Of a stretch of 30,893 bases of DNA, positions 16,195-23,170 are shown one piece after another. Within the stretch, counting starts at the first letter, position 1; each line of letters opens with the position of its first letter. A program made the position numbers and the translations under genes. Location: contig UQGU01000026.1 of NCBI GenBank assembly GCA_900540635.1, positions 1 through 30,893 of the forward strand, in the 5' to 3' direction. Below the pieces are notes generated by a model. The model did not search any database. It was not told the DNA's origin and was given only the letters and a program-made list of their open reading frames with translations. Source of the stretch: an uncultured Eubacteriales bacterium. Lineage in GTDB: Bacteria > Bacillota > Clostridia > Oscillospirales > Oscillospiraceae.

Positions 16195-16985
16195 TCCTTG
16201 CAGTGCATATTGGCAATACCAATATTACAGTGGGCGCCGTCCGAGGAAAGGACATTGTCTTTCAAGCCAGACTGCGCACCGATACTACAAAAACCTCCGA
16301 CGAATACGCCATCGACCTGAAGATGCTGCTGACCATCAACAACGTTTCCGCCTCCGATATTGATGGGGCGATCATCGCCTCTGTGGTGCCCCAGGTTCTG
16401 AATCAGATGAAAACAGGCCTGAAAAAGCTGTTTGGCAAGCCTATCCTTGTGGTCGGTCCCGGGATCAAAACCGGCTTGAATATCCGTATCGATAACCCGG
16501 CGCAAACCGGTTCTGATCTGGTGGTTGGATGCGTTGCTGCTCAGCGCCTTCAGAAGCCCCCGCTTATTGTGGTCGGGATGGGTACCGCCACCACCATGAT
16601 GGTCCTGGACCGGAACGGTGCCCTGATTGGTGGCAGCATCAGCCCCGGCGTGCGCATTTCCATGGAGGCCCTGACAGAGCGGGCAGCCCTGCTGCCGGGT
16701 CTGCAGCTGGACCAGCCCAAGCGTACCATCGGGCGAAATACGGTTGAATGTATGCGCAGTGGCATTCTCAACGGTGCTGCTGCCATGCTGGATGGCATGG
16801 TCGCGCGGATGGAAGAGGAACTGGGGGATAAGGTTGCTGTTATCGCCACGGGCCGAATGGCACAATATGTTGTTCCCCTGTGCAAGACACCCATGCACTA
16901 TGACCGTGATCTGATCATCAAGGGCCTTGCGATCCTCTACGCCGAAAATACCAAGCCCAAACCCGATTTAGGAGGAAACCAATGA
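16191..16985 (+). CDS. coaX: Type III pantothenate kinase homologue lacking key aspartates
   Basis: The 264-residue product aligns along its length with CoaX, the enzyme that phosphorylates pantothenate in coenzyme A synthesis. It keeps GPGIKTG (89-95), GSD (Asp109), GTATT (131-135), LIGGSISPGV and the TERAALLPG region. Three acidic positions of the ASKHA-type active site are changed. The phosphate motif DxGNT reads HIGNT (His6), DxGTATT reads GMGTATT (Gly129), and the Asp after TTF is Met137. The usual Asn in DRIVNAVAA is Gly113. From family knowledge such a protein should be a poor or inactive kinase, so it may be regulatory or act on something else. It overlaps both neighbours by 4 bases. 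The symbol marks homology, not proven activity. Confidence 0.75.
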   Translation: MILAVHIGNTNITVGAVRGKDIVFQARLRTDTTKTSDEYAIDLKMLLTINNVSASDIDGAIIASVVPQVLNQMKTGLKKLFGKPILVVGPGIKTGLNIRIDNPAQTGSDLVVGCVAAQRLQKPPLIVVGMGTATTMMVLDRNGALIGGSISPGVRISMEALTERAALLPGLQLDQPKRTIGRNTVECMRSGILNGAAAMLDGMVARMEEELGDKVAVIATGRMAQYVVPLCKTPMHYDRDLIIKGLAILYAENTKPKPDLGGNQ

Positions 16986-17365
16986 AAAAGAACGCACAAG
17001 TTCCGCAAAGCGCCGGGCAGCGCAGTGCCTATGATCAGTTCAAGCATATTGTCGGAATCATTGTCACCTGGTGCTATCGCCTGCGCAAGGTGGTTCTGGC
17101 GGCCCCGGTGATCTATTTTTCCCTGCGGCTTGCTGCCTATAATACGGTGAATCTGCCTCTTTCCGTAGGCCTGCTGCTGCAATCCAGCGGCGAGTTTACC
17201 TACCACATCTCCCGGTATACGGCGGTCGTTGGCCCGCTTGTCTTAACCGGCGGATGCCTTGCAATGATGTTCCTGTCCAAAAAGGCGCTGTATGCATGGG
17301 CTGTCAGTGTGTTTACTCTGGCGGTCCCGGTACTGCTGGTGCTCAGCAACAACTATCCGGCATAA
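16982..17365 (+). CDS. Small integral membrane protein, function unknown (127 aa)
   Basis: Third gene of the phosphodiesterase/CoaX-like operon. The ATG overlaps the CoaX-like stop by 4 bases and follows AGGAGGAAACC. A polar N-terminus of about 35 residues leads into three or four membrane segments: KVVLAAPVIYFSLRLAAY, LPLSVGLLLQSSGEF (weak), YTAVVGPLVLTGGCLAMMFL and LYAWAVSVFTLAVPVLLVLS. I do not recognise the family. Tight coupling suggests that it works with the CoaX-like protein. Confidence 0.75.
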   Translation: MKKNAQVPQSAGQRSAYDQFKHIVGIIVTWCYRLRKVVLAAPVIYFSLRLAAYNTVNLPLSVGLLLQSSGEFTYHISRYTAVVGPLVLTGGCLAMMFLSKKALYAWAVSVFTLAVPVLLVLSNNYPA

Positions 17366-17414
17366 TTCGTTTCCCAAACGTTCAAGGATTCTTCACCTTT
17401 CTCCGCAGTCCGTA

Positions 17415-17423
17415 TGGTATACT
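17415..17423 (+). promoter_or_regulatory. Extended -10 promoter of the candidate non-coding RNA
   Basis: TGGTATACT (17415-17423) is an extended -10 element. A matching -35 box is not evident. It lies just before the structured stretch that ends in the terminator at 17538-17627. Confidence 0.45.
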
Positions 17424-17429
17424 AAGGCT

Positions 17430-17627
17430 ACAGAAAACGGAGATGGTGAAGCCTGCCGATGCCGCGGAAATATCTGCGGATAAGCCGACGGCGGCGCTTG
17501 TGACACATTGTCCCCGGAGGACGAGAATGAATACCGGCGGCTGCCCGGAAAGGCTGCCAAGATGTGTTTGGTTTGTAACCGAAGCATCCTGGCCTCGCTT
17601 TCCCGGCAGCCGTCTTCTTTTTTATTT
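17430..17627 (+). ncRNA. Candidate free-standing structured RNA, class unknown
   Basis: A stretch of about 200 bases has no coding gene on the plus strand. It begins after an extended -10 promoter and ends in a Rho-independent terminator. No plus-strand gene follows it, so it is not a leader. It can form a hairpin CCGCGG/CTGCGG with loop AAATAT (17462-17479), a hairpin GTCC/GGAC (17510-17522), and then a long branched-looking arm that carries the terminator. The 5' GAAAACGG and CTGCCG can also pair with CGGCAG and CCGTCTTC near the 3' end. The size and closed layout would suit 6S RNA, but I see no decisive motif. It does not match any riboswitch I recognise. Confidence 0.4.
17538..17627 (+). 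terminator. Long extended-hairpin terminator
   Basis: The outer arms CGGCTGCCCGGAAAG (17538-17552) and CTTTCCCGGCAGCCG (17598-17612) pair with one mismatch. An inner stem GCCAAGATG/CATCCTGGC and a tip GGTT/AACC extend it. TCTTCTTTTTTATTT follows. It faces the convergent gene ending at 17622. Confidence 0.75.
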
Positions 17628-18164
17628 CCGGGTGCATTCGTTGACGGGCAGATTGGAGGCCATGGGGAATTGAAGCGCCAGGTGTTTCCAGGTGTGGCGG
17701 TCCAGCCTTCCGGTGATCGGCAGGCCGGAGAGCTGCTGAAATGCGGACAGAGCGTCTTGTGTCGGTCCATCCAGAACGCCGGTGACCGGCGGAGCATCCA
17801 CGCAGTGATAGTTTTCGGAAAGTACGGCCAGAATGACCTGTGCCAGATGTACCGCCGCGTTTTTCTCCCCGAAGCCGATGCATTGTCCCGGGTTCAGCAG
17901 AACGCTTAGAACCTGTGGCTGCACGATCTCCACCAGGGCGAGGGCATATTCCTCCACAATCCGATTCCAGGTTTCCAGGTCCGTAACCCCCGTAACCGGC
18001 AGACGGTTGCGGCGCTGAAAAACCCGCACGGCGGCCATGGTATCCGGTCCATAGATTCCGTCCGGAATCAGGGCCTTGTATTCGTCATTATTTTCTGCCA
18101 AAACGCGGAGCATGGTTTGCAGGCTGCGGATCGGCTGCCCCAAAAGGGATTCTGTGGGTTTCAT
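17622..18164 (-). CDS. Peptidoglycan-binding domain protein (two PG_binding_1 repeats)
   Basis: The 180-residue protein carries two PG_binding_1-type repeats. The first reads LQTMLRVLAENN, DGIYGPDTMAAVRVFQ and LPVTGVTDLETW (about residues 15-70). The second reads AQVILAVLSENYH, GVLDGPTQDALSAFQQ and LPITGRLDRHTW (about 105-165). Such repeats bind peptidoglycan. There is no signal peptide. This fits a protein made in the mother cell or forespore and placed on the cortex, as suggested by the SpoIID-like neighbour. The start overlaps the stop of the upstream gene by 4 bases. No catalytic domain is present. Confidence 0.88.
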   Translation of the reverse strand: MKPTESLLGQPIRSLQTMLRVLAENNDEYKALIPDGIYGPDTMAAVRVFQRRNRLPVTGVTDLETWNRIVEEYALALVEIVQPQVLSVLLNPGQCIGFGEKNAAVHLAQVILAVLSENYHCVDAPPVTGVLDGPTQDALSAFQQLSGLPITGRLDRHTWKHLALQFPMASNLPVNECTRK

Positions 18165-19387
18165 CGCACTACCTCCTGTCTGACAGGGTCTTGACCGCCG
18201 ATGGCGAGATCATATCCCGGGAATTGGGTCATGGTGGAGGACCGGGCATACCGGTTCCGGGGCAGGGTATTGCCGATCACGGCGCTGGTATAGGGGAAGC
18301 GCTCCAAATCCCGGAAGCTGGCGTTTTCAATGCCAGTAAACTGGTCGTAAATTTCATCCCAGGTGGTCAGGTCTACGGTTCCGGTTTGAGGCAGACCGAA
18401 ATAGCCCTGGGCCGCCAGTACGGCGCTGCGGGAGGCGCTGCCATAAATACCGTCCACCGCAACGCTGGGAATCTGAGAAATATAGGCGGCGAGCACCCGC
18501 AGCATGTATTGGAGGTGTTCGACCTGAATGCCCCGGTCGCCCGGAACAAGGGGTCGACCTTTGTTCCAGGCGATGGTGTAAAACCGCTGCCCCTGGCTGC
18601 GCAGCTCGGAAAGGGAGGTCACGGCTGTATACAGCCGCACCAGCGCATACCATGTGGCAGGACCAACCACACCATCGGGGTTCAAATTGAATATTTCCTG
18701 GAAGGCTGTGATGGAATTCTCTGTGGCGGCGCCGAAAATGCCGTCCACGGCAGAAACCTTCGGAATGGCCGGGTAGTTCTGGGATATTCGGTTCAGCTCT
18801 GTTTGGATGACCACCACATTGGGGCCTACGCTGCCTCTTCGCAGAGGCGTCCCGGGGTAGGAGGACACATAGTCCTGCACCGGGGCATTGGCCACGATTT
18901 CCACGTCCCCATAGTAGCTGCGCAGAATCTGGGTGGAGTTGTAGCCCTGCTGGGCAAGGGCCTGGCTGCCCCACTGGCTCAGGCCTTCGCAGGTGACGGT
19001 GGTGCCGTTGCAAAATTTTGCGGCCAGCGGTTCTACAAAGCCCGGGCGGCGCAGATAGGAATTGAAAAGCTCATCCACCAGCCGGGAAACGTTGGAAAAA
19101 AAGCTGCGCCCCCGGACAAAGAACTGGTCATAGGCGGTGGAGCTGGTGATATCAAAATCATAGCCTCGGCTGCGGTAGAACTCTGTATATACCCGGTTTA
19201 GCGCAAAGGAAACAATGGCCAGGATATTGGCCCGCAAGGCGCTTTCCTCCCAGGTGGGATAAATCTCACTGGAGGCAACATTTTTCACATAGTCCGAGAA
19301 GCTTACGGTCACATTGTCGGCACTGGCGCTGGGCGCGCCCAGATGAACCGTGATCCGCTGGGGTACATAGGGAATGACAGTCGGCAT
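18161..19387 (-). CDS. SpoIID-like domain protein with C-terminal peptidoglycan-binding repeats
   Basis: A 408-residue protein. Residues 1-165 resemble the SpoIID/LytB domain: FSDYVKNVASSEIYPTWEES, ALRANILAIVSFALNRVYTE, a YDFDITSSTAYDQFF segment and GLSQWGSQALAQQGY with an ILRSYYGDVEIV end. In SpoIID this domain is a lytic transglycosylase acting on spore peptidoglycan. Two PG_binding_1 units follow, with VDGIFGAATENSITAFQEIF (about 240) and VDGIYGSASRSAVLAAQGYF (about 335). No signal peptide or membrane anchor is seen, unlike SpoIID itself. The ATG follows AAGGAGGG. It probably acts on spore cortex or coat-associated peptidoglycan. Whether the domain is still catalytic cannot be judged from sequence alone. 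Confidence 0.85.
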   Translation of the reverse strand: MPTVIPYVPQRITVHLGAPSASADNVTVSFSDYVKNVASSEIYPTWEESALRANILAIVSFALNRVYTEFYRSRGYDFDITSSTAYDQFFVRGRSFFSNVSRLVDELFNSYLRRPGFVEPLAAKFCNGTTVTCEGLSQWGSQALAQQGYNSTQILRSYYGDVEIVANAPVQDYVSSYPGTPLRRGSVGPNVVVIQTELNRISQNYPAIPKVSAVDGIFGAATENSITAFQEIFNLNPDGVVGPATWYALVRLYTAVTSLSELRSQGQRFYTIAWNKGRPLVPGDRGIQVEHLQYMLRVLAAYISQIPSVAVDGIYGSASRSAVLAAQGYFGLPQTGTVDLTTWDEIYDQFTGIENASFRDLERFPYTSAVIGNTLPRNRYARSSTMTQFPGYDLAIGGQDPVRQEVVR

Positions 19388-19396
19388 AGACCCTCC

Positions 19397-19780
19397 TTAC
19401 AGATTCTGTGGCGGAGTATTAAACAGTATTTTTTCATCCCAACGGTCCGGAAGCTCTGACAGGGGCACCATTTCCAGGTCCTGTACGGTGGTAATTCCCG
19501 GGAAGATCTGGACATTTCGGGCTGCGATTTGCTCAAAATCCGTTTTGAATGCATAGACCGTCACGTCCGTAAAGGGCTGCTGCCCGTTGCCCTCCGGCCG
19601 TTCACTCTCTTCCCGGTCTGGGGTTGGGATGGAGATAGGCTCGGTCAGGCCGCTTCGGTTCGTCAGGCGCATGGCAATGGCTGTACCGTCCTGGGCAATG
19701 ACCGCCACTGCCACATCCTCCAAGGGAATCTGCGCGTAGCTCATATAGGCGCGGGCTGTTATGTAACCGTTCGATGACAT
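19397..19780 (-). CDS. Conserved unknown protein of the spore-type cluster (127 aa)
   Basis: The ATG at 19780 follows GGAGGGAAAATC and gives the start MSSNGYITARAYMSYAQIP. The longer open frame upstream is unsupported. The first 60 residues read like a small beta-sandwich of the carboxypeptidase-regulatory type, with PLEDVAVAVIAQDGTAIAM and LTNRSGLTEPISIPTP. The rest is strand-rich, with a FTDVTVYAFKTDFEQIAARN stretch and a C-terminal LPDRWDEKILFNTPPQNL. It lies 9 bases upstream of the SpoIID-like gene in the same operon. A structural or adaptor role in the same spore layer is inference from position. Confidence 0.8.
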   Translation of the reverse strand: MSSNGYITARAYMSYAQIPLEDVAVAVIAQDGTAIAMRLTNRSGLTEPISIPTPDREESERPEGNGQQPFTDVTVYAFKTDFEQIAARNVQIFPGITTVQDLEMVPLSELPDRWDEKILFNTPPQNL

Positions 19781-19809
19781 GATTTTCCCTCCTTGCATGT
19801 TTCTCGTAC

Positions 19810-19836
19810 AGTATATGCGATCCGTAAGAAAAAGGT
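19810..19836 (-). promoter_or_regulatory. Possible sporulation-sigma promoter of the SpoIID-like operon
   Basis: On the minus strand, GCATATACT (19810-19818) fits a sigma-E/K-like -10 element (CATAnnnT) or a sigma-A TATACT without a good -35 box. An AC lies about 17 bases upstream, as sigma-K promoters have. It sits about 30 bases before the ATG at 19780. The assignment is weak. Confidence 0.3.
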
Positions 19837-19844
19837 TCCCCGCC

Positions 19845-19879
19845 AAAAAACGACCCGGCAGCGAATTCGCTGCCGGGTC
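19845..19879 (-). terminator. Strong terminator of the 142-aa gene
   Basis: A perfect 28-base palindrome (19852-19879; one arm is GACCCGGCAGCGAA) is followed on the minus strand by GTTTTTT. It isolates the gene at 19883 from the SpoIID-like operon. Confidence 0.9.
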
Positions 19880-19882
19880 AGC

Positions 19883-20311
19883 TTACAGAAAGGGCCGCAT
19901 CTGGCGGATATTGTTGGTTTCTGTATCGATGAGCTTCTGGGAAAGGGTGTCCACCCGGCTGTCCTTCCGGTCAGAGCGGTGCAGATTCCGCAGGCCTTTT
20001 ACCAGCCCCTTGGTATTGCCCTGGATCATCATCTCTGAAATTTTCGATGTGGCGTCCGCACCTGTGAGCTTCATGCGGCACACCATGTTGGACATCATCC
20101 GCACGGCGCTGTCCAGCTCCTTCAGCTCCCAGCCCCGCTGGGATGCGATATTGTGGGCTTCCGTTTCGATTCCGTCATATTCCTTCAGCTGCTGCACCAG
20201 CGCCTGCCGCAGCTCGGGGTTCAGAGTGGTATCCAGGACGCTGCGGATGCCCACCTGGCCCATCTGGGTGGTTTTGAGGACCGAGGACAGGATTTCCTGA
20301 CTGGTTTTCAT
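19883..20311 (-). CDS. Conserved unknown helical protein (142 aa)
   Basis: A soluble all-helical protein. It starts MKTSQEILSSVLKTTQMGQV and contains LRQALVQQLKEYDGIETEAH, a GWELKELDSAVRMMSNMVCR stretch and a C-terminal IDTETNNIRQMRPFL. The spacing of Glu and His on long helices recalls ferritin-like or CotF-like four-helix bundles, but a metal site is not clear. The ATG follows GAGGTGATC. It is a single gene with its own terminator. A spore or stationary-phase role is suggested only by the neighbouring cluster. Confidence 0.8.
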   Translation of the reverse strand: MKTSQEILSSVLKTTQMGQVGIRSVLDTTLNPELRQALVQQLKEYDGIETEAHNIASQRGWELKELDSAVRMMSNMVCRMKLTGADATSKISEMMIQGNTKGLVKGLRNLHRSDRKDSRVDTLSQKLIDTETNNIRQMRPFL

Positions 20312-20334
20312 ATGCGATCACCTCGCCGCTAGTA

Positions 20335-20352
20335 TTTGCGCTCCGGCGCAAA
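20335..20352. repeat. Short perfect inverted repeat in the divergent asnB upstream region
   Basis: TTTGCGC and GCGCAAA flank TCCG. It lies between the divergent starts of the 142-aa gene and asnB. It could be an operator or a leader hairpin; there is no T run on either side. Confidence 0.5.
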
Positions 20353-20405
20353 TCATGCACCTTTCGGGCAAAGGGGCATAGAATGTTTCCGGGGAGTGTG
20401 ATTCT

Positions 20406-22226
20406 ATGTGTGCCATATCCGGCTGTGTCGGACTGCCGATTGAGGAAACCTGCATGCATGCCATGCTGCAAACCATGGCCCGCCGTGGCCCGGACGGCCG
20501 GGGCATTTTCAGAAATGCGGACTGTACGCTGCTGCACACCCGTCTTGCCATCATCGACCCCACAGGCGGCGCTCAGCCTATGGAGCTGCTCTGGGGCGGG
20601 GAACACTACTGCATTACCTACAATGGGGAGCTCTACAATACGGAGCAGCTGCGAAAAAAGCTGGAAAAATTGGGCCATGCCTTTGCCACGCATTCGGACA
20701 CAGAGGTTGTGCTGCACAGCTATGCCCAATGGGGGCCGGAGAGCCTTCTGAAAATGAATGGCATTTTTGCCTTCGGCATCTGGGAGAGCAGAAAAAGGCG
20801 GATGTTCCTTGCCCGGGACCGTATCGGCGTGAAGCCGCTGTTTTACAGCCTCAGCGGGGAAGGACTGCTATTTGCCTCGGAAATCAAGACCATTCTGGTC
20901 CATCCTTCCCAGAGGGCCGCGCTGGATGCAGAGGGAGCAGCTCAGATTTTGCTGCTTGGGCCGGGGCGGCAGCCGGGCAGCGGCGTCTTCCGCGGGATTC
21001 GGGAGCTGGAACCGGGCTGCTGGGCAACCTTCGAAGGGGGCACTCTGGCAGTACACAGGTACTGGTCTTTGAAAGACCGGGAGCACCGGGAGAATTTCCG
21101 CCAGACGGCGGAGCACACCCGGGCGCTGGTGCTGGATGCTATTACGCGGCAGATGGTCTCCGATGTGCCCATTGGGACCTTCCTGTCCGGCGGCCTGGAT
21201 TCCAGCCTCATCAGTGCGGTCTGCGCAGAAAAAATGGAGCAGGCCGGACGGCAATTGATGACCTTTTCCGTTGGATATCCGGAGAACGACAAGTATTTCC
21301 GGGCGGGGAAGTTCCAGCCGACTTCGGACAGCGATTTTATCGGCCTAATGGAGGAATTTCTGCATTCTGACCATCATCTGACGGAATTGCCGCCGGAGAC
21401 GCTGGTCTCCAGCCTGGAGGAGGCCACCGTTGCCAGAGACCTGCCGGGAATGGCGGATGTGGACTTTTCTCTTCTGGCATTTTGCAGGGAGATTCGGAAA
21501 TACGTAAAAGTGGCGCTGTCCGGGGAGTGCGCCGATGAGATTTTCGGCGGTTATCCCTGGTATCGCGACCCGGAAGTTCGGGACAGAGCGGGGTTTCCCT
21601 GGGCGCAGAATACTATTGACCGCTGCAATCTGCTGCACCCGGACCTTCGCGCCAAGCTGGACGGGGAAGCCTACGTCATGGAGGCCTACCTGAAAACCTG
21701 CCGGGAAAGTGACATTCTGCCGGGATGCAGCCCCCGGGAGCGGCGCATGAAGGAAATGGTAAACCTGAATTTTCGCTGGTTTATGCAGACCCTTCTGGAC
21801 CGGAAGGACCGGATGAGCATGTTCAGCGGCTTGGAGGTACGGGTGCCCTTCTGCGATTACCGCATTGCGGAATATCTCTATGGCGTGCCCTGGGAATACA
21901 AGGACTATCAGGGGGAAGAGAAGGGCCTGCTGCGCTATGCCTGCGGGGACCTGCTCCCGGAGGCGGTGGCCCACAGGAAAAAGAGCCCCTATCCGAAAAC
22001 CTTCAATCCTCGCTATGAGACATTGCTGGAAGAAAAAATGCAGGCTGTGCTTTCTGCGGATTCTCCGCTATTCGCCCTTGTGGACAGGGAAGCGCTCAAA
22101 ATGGTCCTGGATAGCCAAAGCCCCTGGCCCTGGTATGGGCAGCTTATGGCACGGCCTCAAAAGATCGGATATTTCCTGCAAATTGACTTCTGGCTGCGCC
22201 ATTATGGCATAGAGCTGCAATTCTAA
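20406..22226 (+). CDS. asnB: Asparagine synthase (glutamine-hydrolysing)
   Basis: This enzyme makes asparagine from aspartate, ATP and glutamine. The 606 residues give the usual two domains. The N-terminal amidotransferase domain uses Cys2 as nucleophile (MCAISGCVG) and has RRGPDGRG, RLAIIDPTGGAQPM and the YNGELYN motif. The synthetase domain has the PP-loop FLSGGLDSSLISA near residue 260 and ALSGECADEIFGGYPWYRDP. Near its end are KDRMSMFSGLEVRVPFCD and the HRKKSPYPKTFNP segment. The ATG at 20406 follows GGGGAG; a Met start directly before Cys is needed for function. It is a single gene with a weak CCTC/GAGG hairpin after it. Family members can also amidate other substrates, but nothing here suggests that. 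Confidence 0.93.
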   Translation: MCAISGCVGLPIEETCMHAMLQTMARRGPDGRGIFRNADCTLLHTRLAIIDPTGGAQPMELLWGGEHYCITYNGELYNTEQLRKKLEKLGHAFATHSDTEVVLHSYAQWGPESLLKMNGIFAFGIWESRKRRMFLARDRIGVKPLFYSLSGEGLLFASEIKTILVHPSQRAALDAEGAAQILLLGPGRQPGSGVFRGIRELEPGCWATFEGGTLAVHRYWSLKDREHRENFRQTAEHTRALVLDAITRQMVSDVPIGTFLSGGLDSSLISAVCAEKMEQAGRQLMTFSVGYPENDKYFRAGKFQPTSDSDFIGLMEEFLHSDHHLTELPPETLVSSLEEATVARDLPGMADVDFSLLAFCREIRKYVKVALSGECADEIFGGYPWYRDPEVRDRAGFPWAQNTIDRCNLLHPDLRAKLDGEAYVMEAYLKTCRESDILPGCSPRERRMKEMVNLNFRWFMQTLLDRKDRMSMFSGLEVRVPFCDYRIAEYLYGVPWEYKDYQGEEKGLLRYACGDLLPEAVAHRKKSPYPKTFNPRYETLLEEKMQAVLSADSPLFALVDREALKMVLDSQSPWPWYGQLMARPQKIGYFLQIDFWLRHYGIELQF

Positions 22227-22318
22227 AAAATGCCTCAAAAAGAGGAGAAAATGACGCTTTTACGGAAAAATTGTGAATAGTGTAGAAGAAATCTCTGAAA
22301 ATTTGGCAAAATCACCAT

Positions 22319-22366
22319 TTGCTTTCCGAACCAAAATTTGATATCATATCACTACTAAGATATTTT
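22319..22366 (+). promoter_or_regulatory. Promoter region of the CarD-like gene
   Basis: TTGATA (22338-22343) with TATTTT (22361-22366), 17 bases apart, is the best fit. An overlapping alternative is TTGCTT (22319-22324) with TATCAT (22342-22347), also 17 bases apart. Both lie in an AT-rich stretch before the GTG start at 22388. Confidence 0.5.
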
Positions 22367-22387
22367 GTCAAGAGGAGGTTTTTTCCC

Positions 22388-22888
22388 GTGTTTCAGTTGG
22401 GTGAGCTTGTGGTTTATGGGATTCATGGCGTGTGCCGGGTCAAAGAAGTGCAGGAGCGAATGGTGAACAGAGTCAGTCAGCAATATCTGGTTTTGGAGCC
22501 GGTTGGAAAGCAGGGCAGCCAATATATGGTGCCCATGCAGAATGAGGCTGCCATGTCCAAAGTGTCCGGGCTCATCTCGAAGGAAGCGTGGGAAACGCTC
22601 CTTGCATCACCGAAGGTCCACACGGTTTCCTGGATTCAGGATGAGAATAAGCGCAAACAGTCCTACCGGGAGCTCACCGGCTCCGGAACCCGGGAAACGC
22701 TGCTGCAAACGGTGTATTCCATCTATGCCCACCGGTCTGCCCAGAAAGCAGCCGGGCGACGGCTGCATATGTGTGACGAAAACTTCCTCCATGACACGGA
22801 GAAAATCCTTGCCGGAGAATTGGAAGCCGTCATGGGGATCACCGGTCCGGAGGCGCTTACGCTTCTGCGGACGAGCCTCAGCGCGTAA
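22388..22888 (+). CDS. CarD-like transcriptional regulator
   Basis: A 166-residue protein of the CarD/CdnL/TRCF-RID family, which binds the RNA polymerase beta subunit and affects open complex formation. The N-terminal Tudor-like domain starts FQLGELVVYGIHGVCRVKEV and continues with YLVLEPVGKQGSQYMVPM. The C-terminal helical domain holds the NKRKQSYRELTGSGTRETLL, DENFLHDTEKILAGELEAVM and GPEALTLLRTSL segments. I chose the GTG at 22388, 9 bases after AGAGGAGG. It is not next to the ispD/ispF genes that often accompany carD. A strong structured region and terminator follow. Confidence 0.85.
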   Translation: MFQLGELVVYGIHGVCRVKEVQERMVNRVSQQYLVLEPVGKQGSQYMVPMQNEAAMSKVSGLISKEAWETLLASPKVHTVSWIQDENKRKQSYRELTGSGTRETLLQTVYSIYAHRSAQKAAGRRLHMCDENFLHDTEKILAGELEAVMGITGPEALTLLRTSLSA

Positions 22889-22898
22889 CGAATCAAAA

Positions 22899-22955
22899 GG
22901 CTGCTAAGCATCCACAAAGCCAAGGATGCTTCGGCGTGTGCCGATAAGACAGTAA
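22899..22955 (+). repeat. Left copy of an inverted two-block repeat flanking the AT-rich island
   Basis: GGCTGCTAA (22899-22907) and TAAGACAGTAA (22945-22955) recur in the same order on the opposite strand at 25912-25944. The second block matches 13 of 15 bases when extended. The spacing between the blocks differs between the copies. Confidence 0.5.
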
Positions 22956-22990
22956 TTTGAGAAAATTACGAAATCGGCATCTGTCAGACA
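22899..22990 (+). other. Structured stretch with a possible pseudoknot at the island's left edge
   Basis: The gene-free stretch 22889-23229 contains several paired elements. AAGCATCC (22906-22913) pairs with GGATGCTT (22924-22931). GCCGAT (22940-22945) pairs with ATCGGC (22973-22978) and encloses GTAATTT/AAATTAC (22952-22969). GACAG (22948-22952), inside that loop, can pair with CTGTC (22981-22985) just outside, giving an H-type pseudoknot that would disturb the last inner base pair only. It may be a 3' UTR of the CarD-like gene, a mobile-element end or both. Confidence 0.45.
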
Positions 22991-23000
22991 GGATTGGACA

Positions 23001-23043
23001 AAACAGGCGACATTCAACTTCGGTTGGATGCCGCCTGTTTTTA
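23001..23043 (+). terminator. Terminator downstream of the CarD-like gene
   Basis: AACAGGCG-CAT-CAAC pairs across a TTCG tetraloop with GTTG-ATG-CGCCTGTT and is followed directly by TTTTT. It closes the carD transcript before the island's own promoter. Confidence 0.85.
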
Positions 23044-23122
23044 CATCTAAGGGTTGAGAATCACCTGTTTTTTGCACTGTAAAGCAAGGATAACGAAAAG
23101 GGTGGAAAAGCTTGTGTCTTGG

Positions 23123-23131
23123 TGGTATAAT
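23123..23131 (+). promoter_or_regulatory. Extended -10 promoter of the GNAT/Nudix genes
   Basis: TGGTATAAT (23123-23131) is a perfect -10 box with TGn extension; no good -35 box is evident. It lies about 100 bases before the GNAT start codon. Confidence 0.55.
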
Positions 23132-23170
23132 TACTCTGGTATTTGCATTCAACAGCGAGGAGGACAGACC

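Noticed and set aside
17440..17540. Cobalamin, fluoride or T-box riboswitch in the RNA candidate
   Set aside because: Short resemblances such as GGAGATGG and GGTGAA are present, but the conserved cores of these classes are missing and no plus-strand gene follows.
17527..17673. Open frame with GGAGG-ATG across the structured RNA candidate
   Set aside because: It covers the whole terminator arm and ends in the antisense of the next gene. The near-perfect pairing of its two halves is better explained by an RNA structure.
20353..20405. Sigma-A promoter of asnB around TAGAAT at 20379
   Set aside because: There is no acceptable -35 box at 16-18 bases, so I did not list it, although some promoter must lie in this short gap.
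22251..22280. Nine-codon frame after asnB behind AGAGGAG
   Set aside because: The spacing between the ribosome binding site and the ATG is too short (3 bases), and it is not just before a gene with obvious regulation.
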